A stretch of DNA of 64,000 bases, taken from the NCBI RefSeq assembly GCF_023544665.1, contig NZ_JAMJFL010000009.1, positions 186,001-250,000 of the forward strand, written 5' to 3'. Source of the DNA: Streptomyces sp. YS415 (lineage in GTDB: Bacteria; Actinomycetota; Actinomycetes; Streptomycetales; Streptomycetaceae). Below the pieces are notes generated by a model that did no database searches, was not told the origin of the DNA, and saw nothing but the letters and a program-made list of their open reading frames with translations. Shown here in pieces: positions 24,889 to 32,925 of this stretch (its first letter is position 1; the number at the start of each line of letters is the position of its first letter). The position numbers and the translations under genes were made by a program.

Positions 24889-24959
24889 CGACAATCAGCA
24901 GGTACGACCGGCCGGAACCAGGCGTCGGAGCGGCGGCGCCGAGACACGGCAGCGGCTGC

Positions 24960-25892
24960 TCAGAACCGCCCGTCCTGGCACCGCGCCACCCACTCCGACG
25001 CCGACACGAACTCCTCGTCCGAGGTCCCCTGCCGCGGCGCGCTCACGTCCGCCACGTCCACACCCGCGCGCGGGTACGACCCGAGGTACCGCACCTCCAG
25101 GCAGATCCGCTTCAGCCCCATCAGGGCCTCCGCCACCCGCCGGTCGGAGATGTGGCCCTCGGCGTCGATGCAGAAGCAGTAGTTGCCGATGCCGGCGCCG
25201 GTGGGCCGGGACTGGAGCAGCATCAGGTTGATGCCCCGGGTCGCGAACTCGCCCAGCAGGTCGCGCAGTCCGCCGGGGTGGTCGTCTCGCTGCCACAGCA
25301 CGACGGAGGTCTTGTCCGCGCCGGTCGGGGCCGCGGGCCGGGCCGGGCGGCCCACCAGCACGAACCGGGTCTGGGCGTTCTCCGCGTCGTGGATCCCGCT
25401 CTCCAGGGCCTCCAGGCCGTACAGGGCGGCGGCGAACTCGCCCGCGAAGGCCGCGTCGTACTGACCCTCCTGGACCAGCCGGGCGGCGTCCGCGTTGGAG
25501 GCGGCCGACTCCCAGTGCGCGTCCGGGAGGTTCTTGCGCAGCCAGTTGCGCACCTGCGGCTGGGCGGCCGGGTGGGCGGAGACCGTCTTGATGTCGGACA
25601 GCTTCGTGCCGGGCCGGACCAGCAGCGCGAAGGTGATCGACAGCAGCACCTCGCGGTAGATCATCAGCGGAGCGCCCGCGACCAGTTCGTCGAGCGTGGT
25701 GGTGATCCCGCCCTCGACGGAGTTCTCGATCGGCACGAAGGCGGCCTCGGCCTCACCGGCACGCACCGCGTCGAGCGCGGACTGCACGGACACGTACGGG
25801 ACGAGCTCCCGGGTGGCCGTCTCGGGAAGCGTGCGCAGGGCGGCTTCGGTGAAGGTGCCCTCGGGACCCAGATACGCATAGCTCGCTGGCAT
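24960..25892 (-). CDS. pheA: Prephenate dehydratase
   Basis: The enzyme converts prephenate to phenylpyruvate in phenylalanine synthesis. The 310-residue protein has YLGPEGTFTEAAL at the N-terminus, PIENSVEGGITTTLDEL, and NAQTRFVLVG with the catalytic TRF. A C-terminal ACT regulatory domain follows, with SRPTGAGIGNYCFCIDAEGH. The ACT domain implies feedback control by phenylalanine. There is no chorismate mutase domain, as expected in actinobacteria. The ATG at 25892 starts the family's conserved opening. Confidence 0.95.
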   Translation of the reverse strand: MPASYAYLGPEGTFTEAALRTLPETATRELVPYVSVQSALDAVRAGEAEAAFVPIENSVEGGITTTLDELVAGAPLMIYREVLLSITFALLVRPGTKLSDIKTVSAHPAAQPQVRNWLRKNLPDAHWESAASNADAARLVQEGQYDAAFAGEFAAALYGLEALESGIHDAENAQTRFVLVGRPARPAAPTGADKTSVVLWQRDDHPGGLRDLLGEFATRGINLMLLQSRPTGAGIGNYCFCIDAEGHISDRRVAEALMGLKRICLEVRYLGSYPRAGVDVADVSAPRQGTSDEEFVSASEWVARCQDGRF

Positions 25893-25961
25893 GACCTCAC
25901 CCTAATGGCCCCGGCGGAACCCCGGAGTACACGTCTCACGACCGGGTGAAACCGCCGGAGA

Positions 25962-27254
25962 TCACCCCTCCAGCAGCGCCTGACCGACGTACTCTCCCTC
26001 GGCCGCCCCGCCCGGCACCGCGTACAGACCGCTCGCCTCGTGGCGGATGAACGGCGACAGGGCGTCGCCCCGGTCGAGCTTGCGCTGCACGGTGACGAAG
26101 CCGCGCAACGGATCGGCCTGCCAGCAGACGAACAGCAGTCCCGCGTCCACGGTCCCGTCCGCGTCGATGCCGTCGTGGTAGGAGAACGGCCGCCGCAGCA
26201 TCGCCGCCCCGCCGTTCTGGTCGGGCCGGCTGATCCGGGCGTGGGCGTTGACGGGGACGGCCAGGTTGCCCTGCGCGTCCGTCTTCTCCAGGTCCATCTC
26301 GGTGGTCTCGGCACTGCCCGGCGGCGCGGACAGTGGTGACCCGTCCGCCTTCCGGCGCCCGATGACGTCCTCCTGCTCCCGGCCGGAGAGCCGCTCCCAG
26401 TCGTCCAGGAGCATGCGGATCCGGCGTACGACGGCGTAGGAGCCGTTCGCCATCCAGGCGGGCTCGCCCGAGGCCGGCACGAAGATCCGCTGCTCGAAGT
26501 CGGCCTCCGCCGGCTTCGGGTTGCGGGTGCCGTCGACCTGGCCCATCAGGTTGCGGGCCGTCATGGGGTGGGCGGTGGCGCCCGGCGAGCGGTTGAAGCC
26601 GTTCATCTGCCAGCGCACCCGGGCCGCGCTCCCGGCGTCCTTCTGGATCGCGCGCAGGGCGTGGAAGGCGACCAGCGCGTCATGGGCGCCGATCTGCACC
26701 CACAGGTCGCCGTTGCTGCGGGCCCTGTCCAGCCGGTCGGAGGAGAAGTCGGGCAGCGGGTCCAGCGCGACCGGGCGCTGCTTCTCCAGGCCGGTACGGG
26801 CGAAGAAGCTGTGCCCGAAGCCGAAGGTGACCGTCAGCGCGCAGGGCCCGGCGTCCCGGGCCACACCGGTGTCGCCGGATCCCGCGGCCTCGCCCGCCAT
26901 CAGCCGCCGTGCCGTCTCCGACCAGCGGCGCAGCAGCGCGGCGGCCTCCTTGCGGCCCGCGCCCGCCGCCAGGTCGAAGGCGAGCAGATGACCGCGGGCC
27001 TGGAGGCCCTGGAGGATGCCGGGTTGATGTTTCCCGTGAAACATCGCCTCGTCCGCGCCCAGCGAGGTGAGCGGAGTCGCCTCGGCGGGCGCGGCGGCGT
27101 AGCCCACGGCCCCGCCCGCTGCGCCGAGCACGAGCCCGGTGGCGCCGGCGGTGCCCAGCAGCTGCCGGCGCGAGAGCCCCGGGGAGGCCGGCGCGGAGGG
27201 CGCCGGGTCGTCGGCGCCGGGCGCGAGGGTCTCCGGGATGGACTGGTCAGCCAT
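25962..27254 (-). CDS. Tat-exported dye-decolorising (DyP) haem peroxidase, EfeB/DtpA-like
   Basis: The 430-residue protein starts with a twin-arginine signal (SRRQLLGTAGATGLVLGAAGG, about 25-50). The DyP fold follows with the hallmark GQVDGTRNP and a proximal-His region PFSYHDGID. It oxidises substrates with peroxide outside the membrane after folding in the cytoplasm. It begins 5 bases after the CopC-CopD gene, so it belongs to the copper operon. This fits S. lividans DtpA, which is linked to copper-dependent development. A near-parS site lies in its codons at 27029-27042. Confidence 0.9.
   Translation of the reverse strand: MADQSIPETLAPGADDPAPSAPASPGLSRRQLLGTAGATGLVLGAAGGAVGYAAAPAEATPLTSLGADEAMFHGKHQPGILQGLQARGHLLAFDLAAGAGRKEAAALLRRWSETARRLMAGEAAGSGDTGVARDAGPCALTVTFGFGHSFFARTGLEKQRPVALDPLPDFSSDRLDRARSNGDLWVQIGAHDALVAFHALRAIQKDAGSAARVRWQMNGFNRSPGATAHPMTARNLMGQVDGTRNPKPAEADFEQRIFVPASGEPAWMANGSYAVVRRIRMLLDDWERLSGREQEDVIGRRKADGSPLSAPPGSAETTEMDLEKTDAQGNLAVPVNAHARISRPDQNGGAAMLRRPFSYHDGIDADGTVDAGLLFVCWQADPLRGFVTVQRKLDRGDALSPFIRHEASGLYAVPGGAAEGEYVGQALLEG
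27029..27042. other. parS: Near-parS site (one mismatch)
   Basis: GTTTCCCGTGAAAC differs from the parS consensus at one base (C for A at the fifth position of the palindrome... CAC replaced by CCC). It lies inside the DyP gene. Degenerate parS sites of this kind bind ParB more weakly. Confidence 0.5.
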
Positions 27255-27259
27255 GGTGT

Positions 27260-29161
27260 TCAGCCGATCTGCGCGTTCTTGGAGACGGTCGTCTGGTCGA
27301 TGTCGGAGGTCCGTACGGTCACGGCGACCTTCCAGTCGCCGGCCATGGGGAGCTGCACTCCGCTCGCCGACCAGTGTCCGGTGGTGATGTGGTCCGGGAC
27401 CACGGGCAGCGGCCCGATGTCCTGGGACTCGAGGGTGAAGGCGACCTTCACCTCGGGGAGGTCGAAGGCCCGCCCGTTGGGCCGGGTGGCGTAGACGTGC
27501 ATCTCGTTGGCGCCCACGCGCGCGGGGTCCAGTTCGATCCGGACGACGCCCTTGCCGTCCTCGCCGCCGGTGTCGAAGGCCATGTCCAGGGTCAGCGCCC
27601 CGGAGGCGCCGACGGAGGGCGAGGAGGCGGCGGTGGCCCGGGCGGCGTCCTGTTCCGTACGGCCCGGTTCGGTCGACGTCAGCGCGGTGGTGACCGCCAG
27701 CAGCACGAGGGCGATCCCGGCTTCGGCGAGCACCGAGCGGCGCAGCCCGAAGCGGTCGGGGTCGGCGTCCCGCAGCCGCTTCTGCCGGGCCGTGTCCATG
27801 GCGGCCCGCTGCCGGGCGAGCTGAGCGGCCCGCTCGGGATCGCCCCCGGCGGACGCCTTGACGGCCGCCTTCTCCTTGCTCGGGGACGTCCTGACGGCCG
27901 CCTTCTCCTTGCTCGGGGTGGCCTGGGCGCTCACCGCCCCCGCCAGCCGGGCCGTCCAGCGCCGCGAGATCCAGGCGACGCCGACGAGCAGCGCCACCAG
28001 CCCGATCTTGACGAGCAGCAGCTGTCCGTAGCGGGTCTCGGTGAACGCCGACCAGGAGCCGAGCTGCCGCCAGGACTGGTAGACGCCGGTCACCACGAGC
28101 GCGACCACACTGCCGAACGCCAGCGCCGAGAACCGTCGTACGGCCGTGCCGTCCACCGGGGTCTCGGGCGACCGGTACAGGGCGGTGAGCAGGGCGGTGA
28201 GGCCGCCGAGCCAGGCGGCGACGGCGAGCAGGTGGACCACGTCGACCGGCATCGCGATGCCCGGCTGGAGGCCGGTGGAGGCGTGCTCGGACATCGCCCA
28301 GCTCGCCGCGAGCCCGGAGGCCACGACGGCCCCGCCGACCGCGAGCCCGAAGGTCAGGTCCCGCTTCTCCTCGTCCTCGCGCTTGTCGTAGGCCCCGAAG
28401 AGCACCGCGATGAACAGGGCTGCCGCCGCGAGCAGCAGGAGCCGGGAGACCAGGGCCGCGCCCGTCTTGGTCTGCAGGACGTCGCCGAGGAGGTTCAGGT
28501 CGAAGATGTCGCCGACCTTGCCGGAGCCGGTGTAGGAGCCGCGCATGAGCAGCAGCGTCAGGGTGGCCGCGGTGAGGGTGAGCCAGCCGGAGACGACGAG
28601 CCGCTGCACGGCCCGCACCCCCGACCCGCGCTGCCAGCAGGCGAGCACGAAGGCGCCGCCGCCGACCATGACGACGAAGCCCGCGTAGGAGAGATAGCGC
28701 CCGAGGCCGTACAGGAAGCCGACCGCCCCGCCGCCCGCGGTCTCGCCGGAGACGGACACGGAGGTCGCCGAGGGGGCCCCGACGGAGAAGGTGAAGGCGC
28801 CCGCGACCGGGTGGCTGTCGGCCGAGACGACCTGGTAGGAGACGGTGTAGGTGCCGTCCGCCAGGCCGCCGTCGAGCTCCACGGCGTACGTCGAGCCGCC
28901 GGTGGCCGCCGGCTCCCCGGCGTCGACGCGCTTGCCGTCGGGGGCGAGGACGCGCATCGAGTCGTCGGAGAGCGCGACCTCTTCGGAGAAGGTCAGCGAC
29001 ACCCGGTCCGGCGCCTGTTCGACCACCGCCCCCTGCTGGGGATCGCTGCCGGTCAGCACGGCATGCGCGGAGACCGGTCCGGCACCGGCGAGGAGCAGTC
29101 CGGCGGTGGCCAGGAGCAGCAGCACCAGGGTCCGGACGCGTGGGGCGATGGTCGGGGTCAA
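27260..29161 (-). CDS. Copper resistance protein, CopC-CopD fusion
   Basis: The 633-residue protein has a signal peptide ending SAHA, so the mature N-terminal His can bind copper as in CopC. A CopC domain (about 30-130) includes DSHPVAGAF. About eight membrane helices (150-410) form a CopD-like domain. A charged linker with a direct repeat (SPSKEKAAV) follows, then one more helix near 490, and an external C-terminal domain at about 520-633. It probably moves copper across the membrane. It lies between PCuAC and DyP genes in the copper operon. Confidence 0.88.
   Translation of the reverse strand: MTPTIAPRVRTLVLLLLATAGLLLAGAGPVSAHAVLTGSDPQQGAVVEQAPDRVSLTFSEEVALSDDSMRVLAPDGKRVDAGEPAATGGSTYAVELDGGLADGTYTVSYQVVSADSHPVAGAFTFSVGAPSATSVSVSGETAGGGAVGFLYGLGRYLSYAGFVVMVGGGAFVLACWQRGSGVRAVQRLVVSGWLTLTAATLTLLLMRGSYTGSGKVGDIFDLNLLGDVLQTKTGAALVSRLLLLAAAALFIAVLFGAYDKREDEEKRDLTFGLAVGGAVVASGLAASWAMSEHASTGLQPGIAMPVDVVHLLAVAAWLGGLTALLTALYRSPETPVDGTAVRRFSALAFGSVVALVVTGVYQSWRQLGSWSAFTETRYGQLLLVKIGLVALLVGVAWISRRWTARLAGAVSAQATPSKEKAAVRTSPSKEKAAVKASAGGDPERAAQLARQRAAMDTARQKRLRDADPDRFGLRRSVLAEAGIALVLLAVTTALTSTEPGRTEQDAARATAASSPSVGASGALTLDMAFDTGGEDGKGVVRIELDPARVGANEMHVYATRPNGRAFDLPEVKVAFTLESQDIGPLPVVPDHITTGHWSASGVQLPMAGDWKVAVTVRTSDIDQTTVSKNAQIG
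27862..27917. repeat. Short direct repeat coding SPSKEKAAV
   Basis: The stretch GACGGCCGCCTTCTCCTTGC and the following CTCGGGG occur twice within about 55 bases. They encode two copies of a Lys-rich linker motif in the CopC-CopD protein. The second copy ends slightly differently. Confidence 0.7.
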
Positions 29162-29174
29162 GGGGGTCCCTCCC

Positions 29175-29645
29175 TCAGTGTCCGGTCGCGGGGGTGTACG
29201 TGGCCGGCTTCACCGGCATCTCGACCGTGACGGGGCCGGATTCGGCGAAGTGCAGCACCACGGACACCGTGTCGCCCTGCTGCGGCTTGCGCTTCAGCTT
29301 CTCGAACATCAGGTGGTTCGCGCCGCTTTTGAACACCACTTCGCCGTCGGCGGGCACGGCGAGGTTCCTGATCTCCCGCATCGCGGAGTCGACGGTCTCG
29401 TGGACGGTGACGGCGCCCGCGATGTCGCTGGTGACGGAGGTCAGTTCGTCCTGGGTGCCGCCGTCGTTGCGGATCGTCAGGAAGCCCGCCGCCATGGAGT
29501 CGGAGACCGGTTGGGGCATGTAGGCGCCGCTGACCGAGAGTTCGGGTCCGGATTCCCCGTCGGAGGAGTCGGAGGAACCGCAGCCCGCCAGCGCCAGCGC
29601 CAGACTCGCGGTGAGGACGGCGGCCCGGGCGCCGGGACGCCTCAC
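29175..29645 (-). CDS. Periplasmic copper chaperone PCuAC-like lipoprotein
   Basis: The 156-residue protein has a lipoprotein signal ending LALAGC, so it is anchored outside the membrane at Cys21 or so. The PCuAC family blocks follow: AYMPQPVSDSMAAGFLTIRN, VTVHETV and ANHLMFEKLKRK. The Met and His residues form the Cu(I) site. It hands copper to Sco1 or to the CuA site of cytochrome c oxidase. The GTG at 29645 overlaps the Sco1 stop (GTGA). Confidence 0.9.
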   Translation of the reverse strand: MRRPGARAAVLTASLALALAGCGSSDSSDGESGPELSVSGAYMPQPVSDSMAAGFLTIRNDGGTQDELTSVTSDIAGAVTVHETVDSAMREIRNLAVPADGEVVFKSGANHLMFEKLKRKPQQGDTVSVVLHFAESGPVTVEMPVKPATYTPATGH

Positions 29646-30292
29646 GGCTTCTCCCCCTTGATCAGCTCGGGGAGGTCCGCGGTGTAGTCGTCGACGGTGG
29701 CGTCCTCGCCGTAGAGGACATAGCCGCCGTCGGTCTTCGGGGAGAAGGCGATGACCTGGGTGCCGTGCGTGGAGACCGTCTTGCCCTTCTCCTTGTGCGG
29801 CGGCTCGATGCTGATGCCGAGGGTGCGGGCGCCGGCCTGGATGGTGTCGAAGTCGCCGGTCAGGCCGACCACCTGGGGGTCGATGCCCTTGAGCCACGTG
29901 CCGAGCGCGGAGGCGGTGTCGCGTTCCGGGTCGGTGGTGACGAACACGATCCGCAGCTCGTCCTGCTGGGCCTTGGGGAGCTGCTTCTTGGCGACGGCGA
30001 TGTTGTTCATCGTCAGCGGGCAGACGTCGGGGCAGTTGGTGTAGCCGAAGTAGATCAGCGTCGGCTTGCCCGCGGTCTCCTCGCGGAAGTCGTACGTCCT
30101 GCCGTGGGTGTCGGTGAGGACCAGGTCCGGCTTCTCGAACGGCTTGTCGAGGACGGTGGCGGCCTTCGCGGAGCCGGGCTCCTCGGAGACCACGGTGACG
30201 GGCGAGGCGTCGTCCTCACCGCTGCCGCAGGCGGAGAGGGTCAGGGTGGCGGCGGCGAGCAGCGCGGCCGCCGCGAACTTCTTGGTGCGCAT
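29642..30292 (-). CDS. Sco1/SenC copper chaperone lipoprotein
   Basis: The 216-residue protein has a lipobox (LTLSAC near 22). Its thioredoxin-like Sco fold carries the copper-binding CPDVC in YFGYTNCPDVCPLTMNN and a distal His in STHGTQVIAF. Sco1 delivers copper to cytochrome oxidase and, in S. lividans, has been tied to copper-dependent development. The ATG at 30292 begins MRTKKFAAAALLAAATLTLSAC. It sits 77 bases downstream of the ycnI gene. Confidence 0.93.
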   Translation of the reverse strand: MRTKKFAAAALLAAATLTLSACGSGEDDASPVTVVSEEPGSAKAATVLDKPFEKPDLVLTDTHGRTYDFREETAGKPTLIYFGYTNCPDVCPLTMNNIAVAKKQLPKAQQDELRIVFVTTDPERDTASALGTWLKGIDPQVVGLTGDFDTIQAGARTLGISIEPPHKEKGKTVSTHGTQVIAFSPKTDGGYVLYGEDATVDDYTADLPELIKGEKP

Positions 30293-30369
30293 GGCGAAAT
30301 GTCCCGGGGAGGAAGGGTTCGGGCGCGCGCCGGGCCGCGAGGGCACCGGCGCGCTCCGAGAGGACGGAC

Positions 30370-31122
30370 TCAGGTGGTGGTACGCCGACGGCCGGCGAGC
30401 ACGCCGTAGGCCACGCCGATGGCGCCGACGACGATGCCCACGACGCCGAGGACCCGGGCGGTGGTGTCGCTGCTGTCGGAGTCGGCGGCGTCGGCGTTGG
30501 TGGTCGCGGCGGCCTGGGAGGCGTCGTCGGACGGCTCTCCGCTCGCCTCCTCGCTCGCCTCGGAGCCGTGCCCGTGGCCCTCCTCGGCATCGGACAGGGT
30601 GAGGACGGGAGCGGGCTTCTCCGGCTCCTCCTGGCCCTCCTGCTGGACCTCGATCCAGCGCACGACCTCGTCGTCGGAGTACGTCTGGACGGCCTTGAAG
30701 ACCAACTGGTCGGCGTCCTCGGGCAGCGCGCCCATGGCGACCGGGAACTTCTGGAAGAAGCCGGGCCGGACGCCCTTGCCGGTCGCGGTCCACGTGATCT
30801 TGCTGATCGCCTCGTCGATCTTCTGGCCGTGCAGCTCGAGCGGCTTGTCCAGCTTGGTCTTGGTGACGTCCGCGGTCCAGCCCGGGACGGGCTCCGGCAT
30901 CGCGGAGGCGAGCGGGGTGTCCATCGGGAAGCTGACCTCCAGCTTCACGGTGGACGCGGTGTCGCTCTCGTTCGGGACCCGGAAGTCGACGACGGCGTAA
31001 CCGCCCTTGGCGGCCTCGCCCTCGGGCTGCACGCTCACGTGCGCGAGGGCGGGGGCGGACAGGGCGAGCACGGCGGTGCCGGCGAGGACGCCGGCGGCGG
31101 CGAGGCGGGAAGAGGCCTTCAT
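30370..31122 (-). CDS. YcnI-family (DUF1775) copper-binding membrane-anchored protein
   Basis: The 250-residue protein has a signal peptide ending APALAHVSVQPEG. The mature N-terminus would start with His, the copper ligand of YcnI proteins, with a partner Trp in VPGWTADV. The DUF1775 domain covers about 28-160. A Glu/Asp/Ser-rich linker with a short His-Gly-His stretch leads to one C-terminal helix (LGVVGIVVGAIGVAYGVLAG) and an RRR anchor. The ATG at 31122 follows GGAG and gives the signal peptide. It is an early gene of the copper operon. Confidence 0.88.
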   Translation of the reverse strand: MKASSRLAAAGVLAGTAVLALSAPALAHVSVQPEGEAAKGGYAVVDFRVPNESDTASTVKLEVSFPMDTPLASAMPEPVPGWTADVTKTKLDKPLELHGQKIDEAISKITWTATGKGVRPGFFQKFPVAMGALPEDADQLVFKAVQTYSDDEVVRWIEVQQEGQEEPEKPAPVLTLSDAEEGHGHGSEASEEASGEPSDDASQAAATTNADAADSDSSDTTARVLGVVGIVVGAIGVAYGVLAGRRRTTT

Positions 31123-31266
31123 TCGGGAGCACTCCACAGTGAGTGAGATTCGGTTGTTTCCGGTGGTGAAGAGGGGCGCATGCGGCATGAGGCGGCATGC
31201 GCGGGCCGCACGACGGCGGCCCCGACCGGAATCCGAGGTGGATCTCCCAGCGGAGGGCGCGTCGCG

Positions 31267-32064
31267 TCAGGCGGCGAGCACGAGTGCGGAGGCGGCGGCG
31301 GGCGGGCCGCGCCGGATCACCGTGTGCTGGAGCGCGGTGGTGCGCAGCGGGGGCGGTGCGAGCTCCGGGGCGCGCGGCGGGCGCGCGTCCGTGCCGGGCA
31401 GGTCCGGCAGCCCGGCACGCAGGGCGCGGACCAGGGCGAGGGCCGCGCGCAGGGCTCGTACGGCCGCCCCCTCGGCGAAGGAGTGCGCCGAGAGGTCGAC
31501 CAGGCGCCGCAGGGCCAGGTCGCCGTGGCGCAGCAGCCAGCCGGCCACGAGGGCCGCCAGCAGATGGGCCAGCAGCATCGGCAGGGACGGCAGCAGCGAC
31601 GCGGAGTCGGTGACGGTCCCCGCCCCGTGGTCCGGGTGGGCGGAGGCCGGCCGGAGCCGTGCCTCGGTGAGGAGCCGGTGTGCCTGGGCGGGGGTGATGG
31701 CCGCCGCCGTGCTCCCGCAGACCAGCCGGGCGGCCTCGGCGACGAGCGAGGCGTCGGAGGCGGTGGCGGTCGTGGTGGCGGTGGTCCCGTGCTGGGCGAG
31801 TCCGAACAGCGAGTGCAGCGCGGTCTGCCCGAGCGCCAGCAGCGCCGCTATGCCGGGCAGCGAGCGCTCGCGTCCGGCGAGCGGCACGGCGACCGCGAGG
31901 ACCGCGAGGAATCCCGCGCCCAGCGCCCACAGGGGGATCGAGGCGTGGGAGCCGAGTGCGTGTCCGCCCGCGGCCAGCACGACACAGACCGCGGCGAACA
32001 CCGCGGCCCGCAGGATCCGGACGTCGCGTCCGGGGCGCGCCGTGCGCTGGTGGGGGGCACTCAT
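31267..32064 (-). CDS. Hydrophobic protein of the copper operon, function unknown
   Basis: The 265-residue protein is not assigned to a named family. Four or five hydrophobic segments are visible, starting with ILRAAVFAAVCVVLAAGGHALG. A Thr/Ala-rich loop separates the second and third pairs. The C-terminal 100 residues are Ala/Arg-rich and probably cytoplasmic. Several His in the loops (GGHALGSHAS, HSLFGLAQHG) could touch copper. It lies 144 bases upstream of the ycnI gene on the same strand, so it may head the operon. Confidence 0.6.
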   Translation of the reverse strand: MSAPHQRTARPGRDVRILRAAVFAAVCVVLAAGGHALGSHASIPLWALGAGFLAVLAVAVPLAGRERSLPGIAALLALGQTALHSLFGLAQHGTTATTTATASDASLVAEAARLVCGSTAAAITPAQAHRLLTEARLRPASAHPDHGAGTVTDSASLLPSLPMLLAHLLAALVAGWLLRHGDLALRRLVDLSAHSFAEGAAVRALRAALALVRALRAGLPDLPGTDARPPRAPELAPPPLRTTALQHTVIRRGPPAAASALVLAA

Positions 32065-32287
32065 GGCGGCCCAATCATCGCACTGGTCCTACGGACCTCA
32101 TGCGGCAGGTCCGCAAGATGACCTAAGAGCGGAAGGTCCCCGTCTGGCCCGAACCGCCCCCACATACACCGGCGGCGGCTCCAGACGCATCGCCCATATG
32201 GGCGGTATCACGTCAACGATGCGCTTACGGGTCGCCGTGCGCGGCAATACGTAACGGTATGTCGAGCCGCGGCCGGGAGGCTGGAGC

Positions 32288-32776
32288 ATGAGCATCTGGT
32301 GGTCACTCCATTTGCGGCGGGAAGCTGCGAGCGTGCCGCTCGCGCGGAGGCTGCTGCTCGGCACCATGGAGAGTGCGGGCGTGGACCCGGACGTGTCGTA
32401 CGACCTCTCCATCGCGCTCAGCGAGGCCTGCGCGAACGCCGTGGAGCACGGCGGGGACACCGCCCCCGACAGCGGCTCGGAGGCCTATCGCGTCACCGCC
32501 TACATCGACGGCGAGACCTGCCGGATCGAGGTCGCCGACTCCGGGCCCGGCTTCGGCGGTACGGGCCGGGGTGCGCGTCCGGTGGCGCTCGACGCCGTCG
32601 AGGCGCTCGAGTCCCGGGAGGCCATGGAGTCCGAGAACGGCCGGGGTCTGTATCTGATCCGGGAGCTCGCGGACCATGTCCACATCGGCAACAAGCCCGG
32701 GCAGAGCGGCGCCGTGGTGAGCTTCGACAAGATCCTCAAGTGGCGGAAGGACGCCGCGCCCCTGCTCGCGGTGTAG
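32288..32776 (+). CDS. ATP-binding (RsbW-like) regulatory protein
   Basis: The 162-residue protein is a GHKL ATPase of the anti-sigma kinase type. N-box LSEACANAVEHGG, G1 DSGPGFGG and G2 ENGRGLYLIRELAD are visible. Such proteins bind or phosphorylate anti-anti-sigma factors. They are abundant in Streptomyces, and partners are often unlinked. No sigma or antagonist gene is adjacent. The ATG at 32288 follows GGGAGG. It points away from the copper operon across a 223-base divergent gap. Confidence 0.88.
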   Translation: MSIWWSLHLRREAASVPLARRLLLGTMESAGVDPDVSYDLSIALSEACANAVEHGGDTAPDSGSEAYRVTAYIDGETCRIEVADSGPGFGGTGRGARPVALDAVEALESREAMESENGRGLYLIRELADHVHIGNKPGQSGAVVSFDKILKWRKDAAPLLAV

Positions 32777-32809
32777 TGCGGCGCAACCCGGCGCCGCGCC
32801 GCTCTCGTG

Positions 32810-32827
32810 GACCGCGCCGCGGCGGTC
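32810..32827. terminator. Weak hairpin between convergent genes
   Basis: GACCGC (32810-32815) pairs with GCGGTC (32822-32827) around a 6-base loop. It lies in the 149-base gap between the RsbW-like gene and the MFS gene, which converge. Confidence 0.35.
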
Positions 32828-32925
32828 GCGGATGAGACGACCGGCGCCCACCGTTTGCGCGGGTACGCGGCCGGCAGGGCGAGGTGGGCGGCAACCGCGC
32901 CGTGCGCCGTCCCGGCGGCCGCGCC

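Larger units (their letters stand above)
24383..24959. other. Intergenic region between pheA and serS, rich in DnaA boxes
   Basis: This 577-bp gap holds no convincing gene. It is more AT-rich than its surroundings and contains DnaA-box-like 9-mers. Three are perfect TTATCCACA: 24607-24615 on the plus strand, 24867-24875 and 24880-24888 on the minus strand. One-mismatch forms are TCGTCCACA (24576-24584), GTGTCCACA (24586-24594) and TTGTCCCCA (24842-24850). CAATCCACA is also seen in complement at 24632-24640. The serS promoter must also lie here. Confidence 0.7.

Noticed and set aside
24414..24947. 177-residue minus-strand frame in the serS-pheA gap
   Set aside because: It has no third-position G/C bias, contains the DnaA boxes and has no recognisable domain or ribosome binding site.
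24383..24959. T-box or other riboswitch before serS
   Set aside because: No specifier loop, antiterminator pairing or T-box sequence was found. The repeats match DnaA boxes better.
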